A DNA stretch of 7,382 nucleotides. Source: an uncultured Bacilli bacterium (GTDB lineage Bacteria > Bacillota_I > Bacilli_A > RF39 > UBA660). Below, piece after piece: positions 1 to 5,205 of the stretch. Position 1 is the first letter of the stretch. Every line of letters begins with the position of its first letter. A program made the translations under genes and the position numbers. The stretch spans positions 1 to 7,382 of the forward strand of contig CANQUW010000051.1 in the NCBI GenBank assembly GCA_947627145.1, in the 5' to 3' direction. A model generated the notes under the pieces. The model made no database searches and was not told the origin of the DNA. It saw only the letters and a program-made list of their open reading frames with translations.

Positions 1-639
1 TGTAGTCAACTCAGCAGCTGACATTAATTCTAAATCTTTTTGTTCTTCTTTTTTTTCAACTTTTTTTGGTGCCCATTTAATTGCACCCATCATAAATAAT
101 ACTATTAATAATCCTAATACTGGTATGGATACTACTAAAAGCCATGTATTTTCTATATAACTTAAATAGGTACCTATTACTGGAATCCTAAGAAAATAAA
201 CTCCTTCTATTTGATTAGACATAATACTACCTTTATCTGCTTTTTCTTTAGATGATGCTTTTAATCTATATTCAGCTGGTTTTAAATTTTCTGCAGGAGT
301 GTTCTCATCAATTTCTGGTCTTGTTACAACTGTACTTATTTTTCTAGTTTTATAATGATCTGTTGATTCTTTATAAGTAATTATATCTTCTCTTTCTAAT
401 AAAGCATAAGTTTCTTCTGTTTTTACTATTAATAAATCCCCTTTATATAAATCGCTTTTCATCTCATTATTCTTTATAATTACCGGTTTATATCCAAAAA
501 CACTTGGTAAGTTTTCAAAATTAGTTACTGCGCTATAAGTTAAAATACAACTTAGAATAAAATAAGGTATTAATATTATCAAAAATAAAATAGAAAAAAA
601 TCTACCTATTACTTTAAAAAAACTTCTATGTTCTTCCAT
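1..639 (-). CDS. Signal peptidase I-like (SipW/Sec11 type) membrane protein, active-site serine missing; C-terminus cut by window edge
   Basis: The frame is open from an ATG at 639 to the window edge, giving 213 residues with no stop yet, so the C-terminal end is outside. The start is preceded by AGGGTGG. The layout matches SipW/Sec11-type signal peptidases: an N-terminal helix (about 14-33), an extracytoplasmic core with FGYKP (48-52) and YKGDLLIVK (65-73), a FLRIPVIGTYLSYIE segment, then a second helix (about 155-173) and a charged cytoplasmic tail. Active members have SGSMEPT after FGYKPF; here the aligned residues are NNEMKSD, so the nucleophilic serine is Glu59. The usual HRIV and T(K/R)GDAN motifs are also not recognisable (TRKIST, TRPEIDEN). 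Homology is inferred from these conserved blocks. Lack of peptidase activity is inferred; a binding or regulatory role is possible. It has its own promoter and is divergent from the next gene. Confidence 0.7.
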   Translation of the reverse strand, partial: MEEHRSFFKVIGRFFSILFLIILIPYFILSCILTYSAVTNFENLPSVFGYKPVIIKNNEMKSDLYKGDLLIVKTEETYALLEREDIITYKESTDHYKTRKISTVVTRPEIDENTPAENLKPAEYRLKASSKEKADKGSIMSNQIEGVYFLRIPVIGTYLSYIENTWLLVVSIPVLGLLIVLFMMGAIKWAPKKVEKKEEQKDLELMSAAELTT

Positions 640-667
640 CTTTCCACCCTCTTTATTTATCAAGTTT

Positions 668-696
668 ATTTTACCATGTTATGTAAAAAAGTACAA
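668..696 (-). promoter_or_regulatory. Promoter of the signal peptidase-like gene
   Basis: On the minus strand, TTGTAC (696-691) is followed after exactly 17 bases by TAAAAT (673-668), with an upstream TG giving an extended -10 (TGGTAAAAT). This is a good vegetative sigma-A type promoter about 30 bases upstream of the ATG at 639. It is seen in sequence only. Confidence 0.6.
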
Positions 697-701
697 ATAA
701 T

Positions 702-731
702 TTATTCATTTATATTTATATATGTTAAAAT
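702..731 (+). promoter_or_regulatory. Candidate promoter of the small membrane protein gene
   Basis: An extended -10, TGTTAAAAT (723-731), lies just before the AGGAGG ribosome binding site of the gene at 752. The only -35-like sequence is a poor TTATTC at 702-707 (18-base spacer). Transcription would start near 738, leaving a leader of only about 14 bases. In such A+T-rich DNA this call is tentative. Confidence 0.4.
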
Positions 732-751
732 ATATTATAGGAGGATAAATT

Positions 752-1138
752 ATGAATGAAAATAATAATGACAATGTTACTGTTAATGTAAAAAGGAAAG
801 ATAATTATATACCATCTATGGAAAATTTAAAAGCATCTCTTGTTTTTGTAATTTTAACAATTGCAGCGGATTTTATAGCTGATGTTGGTGCGGCAGATAT
901 TTTAAAGAAATGTAACAAAACTGAATTTACATGTAAAGCAATGCATCTAGCTAGTGATATATTACCTACTTTATTTGGTACTATTGCAGTATTTTTATTT
1001 CTAGTATGTATAGTTTATGATGTTTTAAGATTAAAAGGTAGTTTACGAGTTATTGGTAATATTTTAATAATCATTGCACTTCCATTTATATACATATTTA
1101 TAAGTAGTATTTTAAGTAATTTAAATCTATTTTTATAG
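752..1138 (+). CDS. Small three-helix membrane protein of unknown function
   Basis: The gene encodes 128 residues, with a perfect AGGAGG at 739-744, seven bases before the ATG. I do not recognise the family. A polar Asn-rich N-terminus (1-25) is followed by three hydrophobic stretches at about residues 28-50, 71-92 and 98-121, with little C-terminal tail. The loop after the first helix holds two cysteines, C54 and C61, seven residues apart in a short Lys/Thr-rich stretch. If that loop is outside, as the positively charged N-terminus suggests, they could form a disulfide. It is a single-gene unit ending in a bidirectional terminator and is divergent from the signal peptidase-like gene. No function is assigned. 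Confidence 0.75.
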   Translation: MNENNNDNVTVNVKRKDNYIPSMENLKASLVFVILTIAADFIADVGAADILKKCNKTEFTCKAMHLASDILPTLFGTIAVFLFLVCIVYDVLRLKGSLRVIGNILIIIALPFIYIFISSILSNLNLFL

Positions 1139-1139
1139 A

Positions 1140-1177
1140 AAAAGGAAAACCGATTAATTGGTTTTCCTTTTATTTTT
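1140..1177. terminator. Bidirectional rho-independent terminator between convergent genes
   Basis: A perfect 12-bp inverted repeat has arms AAAAGGAAAACC (1140-1151) and GGTTTTCCTTTT (1160-1171) around an 8-base loop. It is followed by ATTTTTT on the plus strand and by a T-rich run on the minus strand. It begins right after the stop of the 752-1138 gene and overlaps the stop codon of the leftward gene ending at 1170, so it probably serves both. Confidence 0.85.
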
Positions 1178-1982
1178 TCTTTGTAGTAGTTTTTTTAGTT
1201 GTAGTCTTTTTTGTTGTAGTTTTCTTTGTTGCTGGTTTTTTTGCTACAGCTTTCTTAGTTGTTGTCTTCTTTGCAGGAGATTTTTTTACAACCTTTTTAG
1301 GTGCTGTTTTTGTAGCTGCCTTTTTAGGTACTGCTTTTTTAGTAGTTGTAGTTCTCTTAGGTGCTTGTTTTGTAGCTTTTGGTTTTGCAGTTGTTTTTTT
1401 AGCTGTAACTGTTTTCTTTGCAGCTGGTTTAGCAGCAGCTTTTTTAGTTGTAGTAGTTTTTTTAGTTGCTGTAGATTTCTTAGGTGCTGTAGATTTCTTA
1501 GGTGCTTGCTTTCTTATAGGTTTACTACTTGCAGCTTTAACACTTGTACTTTGTACTGTTCTTTTTCTAGGTCTTTCTTCTTTTTCATTTAGACTCTTAT
1601 AGTTAAGAGTAGCTCCATAGAAATAATAGCATGGTACTAAAAGTAATGCAAAATTTACGATTATATTATATAAATCTGCTTTTATACAAGTAAATGAATA
1701 TATTGGCATTAATATTAATAAAAATCCAAATATCATTAAAACTACAGAATGTTTTGGTCTATCTGCAAAAATAACTCCAAGTAATCCACCTAAAATATGT
1801 AATCCATATATAGCATATAATACTAATAATCCTCCCAAAGCTCTTACTGCTTCATTTTGTGTTACATCTACACTTCCATTCTTCACCATTAACAAACTAA
1901 CAATACTTAATATTGAAATTAATCCAATTATAATTTCTAATGTACCAGTAACTAATAAATATTTCTTTCCTCTTGCTTTCAT
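1170..1982 (-). CDS. Four-helix membrane protein with long histone H1-like Lys/Thr/Ala/Pro C-terminal tail
   Basis: The gene encodes 270 residues. AAGGAGT (1999-1993) lies ten bases upstream of the ATG at 1982, so the start is well supported. The N-terminal half holds four hydrophobic segments, at about residues 8-33, 47-72, 79-98 and 104-125. From about residue 138 to the end the protein is almost only Lys, Thr, Ala and Pro, built from loose KKTTT, KKA and KKP units and ending in repeated KKTTT blocks. Such tails resemble eukaryotic H1 and bacterial H1-like or AlgP-type proteins, which bind DNA or RNA through charge. Four helices with a very basic tail predict that both ends are cytoplasmic (positive-inside rule). 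A membrane-tethered nucleic-acid-binding protein is a reasonable inference, not shown. The membrane domain is not recognised. The cysteine/phenylalanine-rich reading on the opposite strand (1158-1592) is an artefact of this tail. Confidence 0.8.
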   Translation of the reverse strand: MKARGKKYLLVTGTLEIIIGLISILSIVSLLMVKNGSVDVTQNEAVRALGGLLVLYAIYGLHILGGLLGVIFADRPKHSVVLMIFGFLLILMPIYSFTCIKADLYNIIVNFALLLVPCYYFYGATLNYKSLNEKEERPRKRTVQSTSVKAASSKPIRKQAPKKSTAPKKSTATKKTTTTKKAAAKPAAKKTVTAKKTTAKPKATKQAPKRTTTTKKAVPKKAATKTAPKKVVKKSPAKKTTTKKAVAKKPATKKTTTKKTTTKKTTTKKK

Positions 1983-2017
1983 TTAAAATTCAACTCCTTC
2001 TTACTATATATAAATTT

Positions 2018-2047
2018 ATCATATATGCAATTAAAAGTAAAGCTCAA
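2018..2047 (-). promoter_or_regulatory. Candidate promoter of the H1-like-tail membrane protein gene
   Basis: On the minus strand, TTGAGC (2047-2042) and TATGAT (2023-2018) are separated by 18 bases and lie about 35 bases upstream of the ATG at 1982. This is a reasonable but imperfect sigma-A match. Confidence 0.4.
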
Positions 2048-2118
2048 TAAAAAAATTGTCGTATTTTTTCATAATAATTTTTCACTTTTTTACATATTTT
2101 TAATTGAGGAGAATATTT

Positions 2119-2685
2119 ATGAAAAAAAATAAAACAAGATTAGTACTAAAAAAAAGTGTTAAAAATTTTATAAGTCGTTTAATGATAACTATTATTTTAC
2201 TACTTGCACTACTTATAGTAATAAAACAAGACCCAAAATTTAAAGATGTTATTCGTAAAAATGTATTTAGTGAAAGTTTAGAATTTACTAAAGCAAAAAA
2301 AGTATATCAAAAATATTTTGGTAAATTTTTATCTGTTGATAATATAGTTAAAGAAGATACTCCTGTGTTTTCTGAAAAATTACAATATAGTAAAAGTAAT
2401 AAATATAAAGATGGTGTTATGCTTACAGTTACATCTAATTATATGATACCAATACTTGAAAGTGGTATTGTTGTTTTTATAGGAGAAAAAGAAGGTTATG
2501 GTAATACAGTAATTATAGAAGGAATTGATGGTGTTGCAGTATGGTACTCTAATATTAAGAGTGTTAAAGTTAATATGTATGATTATGTAGAAAAAGGAAG
2601 TCTTCTTGGAGAAGTAAATAATAAAAAATTATATTTAGTATTTCAAAAAGAAGATAAGTATTTAGATTATAAAAAATATATTTAA
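2119..2685 (+). CDS. spoIVFA: SpoIVFA-like protein: membrane-anchored degenerate LytM/M23 domain
   Basis: The ATG at 2119 is preferred because GAGGAG at 2106-2111 is its ribosome binding site; an upstream TTG at 2104 would place that site inside the coding region. The product is 188 residues. It has a basic N-terminus, one membrane helix (about 20-36), a linker, and a LytM/M23-type beta domain from about 113 to 175 (SGIVVFIGEKEGYGNTVIIE). All zinc-binding positions of active M23 peptidases are lost: the usual HxxxD is absent, YAHL is WYSNI, and HLHFE is YLVFQ. This is as in SpoIVFA, a regulatory non-peptidase. Family knowledge: in B. subtilis, SpoIVFA holds and inhibits the protease SpoIVFB in the outer forespore membrane and is itself cut by SpoIVB. 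The next gene is a SpoIVFB homologue 28 bases downstream, which fixes the assignment. It is shorter than the B. subtilis protein (about 260 residues). Confidence 0.78.
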   Translation: MKKNKTRLVLKKSVKNFISRLMITIILLLALLIVIKQDPKFKDVIRKNVFSESLEFTKAKKVYQKYFGKFLSVDNIVKEDTPVFSEKLQYSKSNKYKDGVMLTVTSNYMIPILESGIVVFIGEKEGYGNTVIIEGIDGVAVWYSNIKSVKVNMYDYVEKGSLLGEVNNKKLYLVFQKEDKYLDYKKYI

Positions 2686-2713
2686 CTATATTTATATTAG
2701 TCCTTTTGTTTTG

Positions 2714-3424
2714 ATGTTTACAATAATATCAATACTAACTGCATCTTTTATGCCTTTTATAATTATATCTATACTACTTTTTGTTCATGAAATAGGTCAT
2801 TTTCTTTCTGCTTATCTTTTAGGAATAAATGTATATAAAATATATTTTTATCCATATGGAGGAGAATCTCGTTTTAATATGGATTTGAATGAAAGTATAT
2901 TAAAAGAATTTATTATATTAATAATGGGACCAGTAGCACAATGTATTATATATTTTATATTAATAAAAACATCTTTCTTTAATAATTATATTTATATTAT
3001 AAAAAATATACATTACTCTATTTTAATATTTAATTTACTTCCTATATATCCTTTGGATGGTGGTAGATTATTAAATTTATTATTTAATATAAAATTTTCT
3101 TTTAAAAGAAGTATACTTCTTTCAATATATTTTTCTTATATAATGATATTTATATTAATTATGATAGAGTTTCCTAATATATTAAAAATAAATATATTAC
3201 TTATTATATTATTACTTCTTTATAAAGTTACTTTGGAATATAAGAAAAAAGATTATTATGTAGAGAAGTTTTTACTTGAAAGATATATTAAAAATTTTAA
3301 TTTTAGAAAAATAAAAGAAGTTAAAAATATAGAAGATTTTATGAAAGGATATAGACATTATATAAAAAATAATGAACATTATTATACAGAAAAAGATATA
3401 TTAAGTAAGAAGTTTAAGACTTAA
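2714..3424 (+). CDS. spoIVFB: SpoIVFB-like site-2 (M50) intramembrane metalloprotease
   Basis: The product is 236 residues from the ATG at 2714 (237 if the adjacent TTG at 2711 is used). It carries the M50 zinc motif HEIGH at residues 25-29 inside a membrane helix and the third-ligand motif NLLPIYPLDGGR (107-118, Asp115). B. subtilis SpoIVFB has NLLPIWPLDGGK. GGES after the second segment, the GPVAQ motif and the late FLLERY motif (B. subtilis RFLLERYY) also match, so I call this the orthologue and not a generic M50 protease. About six hydrophobic segments precede a short basic C-terminal region that replaces the full CBS-like domain. Known role: cleavage of pro-sigma-K in the mother cell late in sporulation. 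It lies 28 bases after spoIVFA as an operon. No clear Shine-Dalgarno precedes it, so translation may be coupled to spoIVFA. Confidence 0.88.
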   Translation: MFTIISILTASFMPFIIISILLFVHEIGHFLSAYLLGINVYKIYFYPYGGESRFNMDLNESILKEFIILIMGPVAQCIIYFILIKTSFFNNYIYIIKNIHYSILIFNLLPIYPLDGGRLLNLLFNIKFSFKRSILLSIYFSYIMIFILIMIEFPNILKINILLIILLLLYKVTLEYKKKDYYVEKFLLERYIKNFNFRKIKEVKNIEDFMKGYRHYIKNNEHYYTEKDILSKKFKT

Positions 3425-3431
3425 TATATCT

Positions 3432-4286
3432 TTATTTTTTATTAGTAAAAGTTACAGTATCTATATGTCTATTACATATATAATTTATAAATTTAAACAT
3501 TTTCATAGATACTTCTGATACTTTAGTAATACCTCCAGTTATTAATACTTTATTATTAATAAGTCCTCTTGTATATTTAGGAAATATTTCTTTTTTAGAA
3601 TTTATTATTCCTCTATTTCCTTTATATATGTCATCTATTACTTTAGGTATTAAGCCATTATGATTATGAGCACATATTATTAAATCATAGTCTTTTAATA
3701 ATTTTATATTTCTTTTATTATGCATAAACTCTGGTGAATGTATTAAAGATACTTTTACTATATCATTATCTAAATTAGTATATAGATTTTTATGTTTTTT
3801 TAAATCTTTATAAAATATATTTAAATCTTCTTTTTTATTATTATTAAAATTATAATAATATTGTTCTTTTAAAGTATATCCCATAAATAAAATATTTTTA
3901 TCTTTATAAATATTATTATCTAATAAATATATATTTTTATGATTAGTAATACTTTTCCATATATCGATAGAGTTTGGTATATATTTCTTTTTAAATATTA
4001 TATCATGACTACCTAATACTATAATAGTTTTAGTAATAGAAGATAAATTATATAAAAAGTCTTTTAATATAGATAAACTATTTTTATTATATAACTCTAA
4101 AGGAGTATCTATAATATCTCCTATTAAACATATATAATTTGGATTTTGTTCTTTTATAGAAATAATTATATTATTAAGTAAATCTATATCTGTATTATCT
4201 GTAATATGGATATCTCCTATTATAGATAGTTTTATATCTTTTTTTATTTTATTATTATATATTATATTATTAGTTATTTTAAACAT
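3432..4286 (-). CDS. Calcineurin-like metallophosphoesterase with GSHD in place of GNHD
   Basis: The product is 284 residues from the ATG at 4286, chosen because GGGGA (4297-4293) sits at proper spacing for it; an ATG at 4292 touches that site directly. Metallophosphoesterase motifs occur in order, numbered from 4286: GDIH (24-27), GDIID (56-60), GSHD (92-95), IHSPE (182-186) and AHNHNG (206-211). These build the two-metal site that hydrolyses phosphoesters. The C-terminal block with GNRGI, YTRGLI and ITGGI resembles YkuE/YaeI-type phosphoesterases; the substrate cannot be told. The third motif is normally GNHD/E, whose Asn binds a metal; here it is Ser93, which could weaken activity. There is no signal peptide or membrane helix, so it is probably cytosolic. 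It converges on spoIVFB with only 7 bases between stops and no obvious terminator hairpin. Confidence 0.85.
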   Translation of the reverse strand: MFKITNNIIYNNKIKKDIKLSIIGDIHITDNTDIDLLNNIIISIKEQNPNYICLIGDIIDTPLELYNKNSLSILKDFLYNLSSITKTIIVLGSHDIIFKKKYIPNSIDIWKSITNHKNIYLLDNNIYKDKNILFMGYTLKEQYYYNFNNNKKEDLNIFYKDLKKHKNLYTNLDNDIVKVSLIHSPEFMHNKRNIKLLKDYDLIICAHNHNGLIPKVIDDIYKGNRGIINSKKEIFPKYTRGLINNKVLITGGITKVSEVSMKMFKFINYICNRHIDTVTFTNKK

Positions 4287-4332
4287 AAACATTCCCCATT
4301 ATAATTATATTTATCAATATAAAAATACTAAA

Positions 4333-4971
4333 CTATTTAGTACTTTTATTTTTAAAATGACTTTTATCTGCTCCACATATTGGACATTTAAAGTTATCTG
4401 GTAGAGGTCCTTTATGTTTATAGCCGCATATATCACATACCCATACTTCTTCATTATCTGTTGAGGTAGTTTCTTCTTCGATATAAGTAGGTGCTTTTTT
4501 AGGAGCTTTACCTTTTATTACTTCATGATAATATTTATAAGTCATTGGAGTATAGTTATTTTCCTTTTTAGTATTAATTACTTTTCCTATAAATAAATCG
4601 TGAGTATTACAATCTATTATATCTATAACTTCACATATAATATATCCACATATATTATCATATACAATTGGAAGATTATCTATTTCTTTATAATTAATAC
4701 TATCAAATTTATTGGTATCAATAGATGATGTAAAACCAAATTTAGATATAGTATCTTTATTAGTCTTTTCTGATAAAATAGATACAGCAAATTTTTTAGT
4801 TTTCTTAATTACTTTATTTGTATAATTCTCTTTATTAAGAGATATAGATATAGTTGGATTATCACTTGTTATTTGAGTTAAAGTATTAATAACACAACCA
4901 ACATTCTTATCATCTTTACTACTTACTATATAAAGTCCATAACTTATATCTTTAAATATTTCTTTATCCAT
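4333..4971 (-). CDS. Flavin-reductase-like FMN domain fused to compact rubredoxin domain (Hrb-like)
   Basis: The start at 4971 is chosen because AAAGGA (4986-4981) lies nine bases upstream; ATGs at 4995 and 4980 lack a spaced site. The product is 212 residues. Residues 1-163 form a flavin reductase-type split-barrel FMN-binding domain, with family-typical YGLYIVSS near the N-terminus, CNTHDLFIGKV (121-131), and the MTYKYYHEVIKGKAPKKAPTY run shared with high-molecular-weight rubredoxin of Moorella. After an acidic linker, residues 177-207 form an iron domain with CDICGY (C179, C182) and CPICGA (C196, C199). Only 13 residues separate the pairs, so it is of the short kind seen in rubrerythrins. 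Such proteins pass electrons from NAD(P)H through FMN and iron to partners such as flavodiiron protein in O2 or NO detoxification by anaerobes. No partner gene is in this window, so that role is inference. Confidence 0.88.
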   Translation of the reverse strand: MDKEIFKDISYGLYIVSSKDDKNVGCVINTLTQITSDNPTISISLNKENYTNKVIKKTKKFAVSILSEKTNKDTISKFGFTSSIDTNKFDSINYKEIDNLPIVYDNICGYIICEVIDIIDCNTHDLFIGKVINTKKENNYTPMTYKYYHEVIKGKAPKKAPTYIEEETTSTDNEEVWVCDICGYKHKGPLPDNFKCPICGADKSHFKNKSTK

Positions 4972-4995
4972 AAAAATCATTCCTTTACTTATCAT

Positions 4996-5004
4996 ATTAT
5001 AACA
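4996..5004 (-). promoter_or_regulatory. Extended -10 promoter element of the Hrb-like gene
   Basis: TGTTATAAT on the minus strand (5004-4996) is a perfect extended -10, just upstream of the ribosome binding site of the gene starting at 4971. No good -35 lies 17 bases upstream (TTTTAG, 5024-5019). A consensus TTGACA (5017-5012) is only 10 bases away, and could instead pair with TGATAA (4994-4989) at 17 bases. Confidence 0.55.
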
Positions 5005-5015
5005 TAAATAATGTC

Positions 5016-5042
5016 AAACTAAAAGGCATAAACTTTTAGTTT
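5016..5042. promoter_or_regulatory. Perfect 10-bp inverted repeat upstream of the Hrb-like gene, candidate operator
   Basis: The arms AAACTAAAAG (5016-5025) and CTTTTAGTTT (5033-5042) flank a 7-base spacer. The repeat covers the -35 region and the DNA just upstream of the extended -10 at 5004-4996, the usual place for a repressor or activator site. It has no following T-run on either strand, so it is not a terminator. It does not match the Rex or PerR consensus I know. Confidence 0.4.
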
Positions 5043-5101
5043 ATACCTTTCAGACTGTTGACAAATCAAATTTGTTGATGGTCTTATAAATTGTAAAATA
5101 G

Positions 5102-5135
5102 AAAGTCATAAATATTTCAAAGTTAAAAAGTCATA
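5102..5135 (+). repeat. Left terminal inverted repeat of the IS21-family element
   Basis: These 34 bases match the reverse complement of 7332-7365 at 29 of 34 positions without gaps. Two copies of the AAAGTCA box lie inside, 24 bases apart. IS21-type ends usually carry several such transposase binding boxes. Confidence 0.8.
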
Positions 5136-5160
5136 ACTTTAGGAATGTTTATGACTTTTT
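5125..5160. repeat. Inverted AAAAAGTCATAA boxes upstream of istA
   Basis: AAAAAGTCATAA (5125-5136) and its exact reverse complement (5149-5160) are separated by 12 bases, the second followed by another T. This adds an inverted third copy of the terminal box on the left side. It could be a transposase-binding site that also autoregulates istA, or an RNA hairpin reducing read-through into istA. Confidence 0.6.
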
Positions 5161-5205
5161 TGGTATACTAAAATCATCTCATAATAAAAAGGAGTTGATG
5201 AAAGT

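Noticed and set aside
1158..1592. Plus-strand open frame of 144 residues rich in Cys, Phe and Ser
   Set aside because: It is the antisense of the Lys/Thr/Ala tail codons of the leftward membrane protein; it overlaps the terminator and has no ribosome binding site.
2069..2100. Possible sigma-E-like promoter (TCATAATA and CATATTTT, 16-base gap) before spoIVFA
   Set aside because: spoIVF is sigma-E controlled in B. subtilis, but the match is loose, such A+T-rich DNA gives many chance hits, and transcription would start inside the ribosome binding site.
3425..3431. Possible terminator between spoIVFB and the metallophosphoesterase gene
   Set aside because: Only 7 bases lie between the stops, and I find no inverted repeat across them.
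5024..5032. AGGCATAAA also found at 7320-7328, as a possible long direct repeat around the IS
   Set aside because: Only nine bases match, one copy is inside the element and the flanks differ; probably chance.
5056..5080. TGTTGACA with ACAAAT/ATTTGT inverted repeat as an alternative left IS end
   Set aside because: It has no counterpart at the right end, while the TGTAAAATAG at 5092 followed by the AAAGTCA box does.
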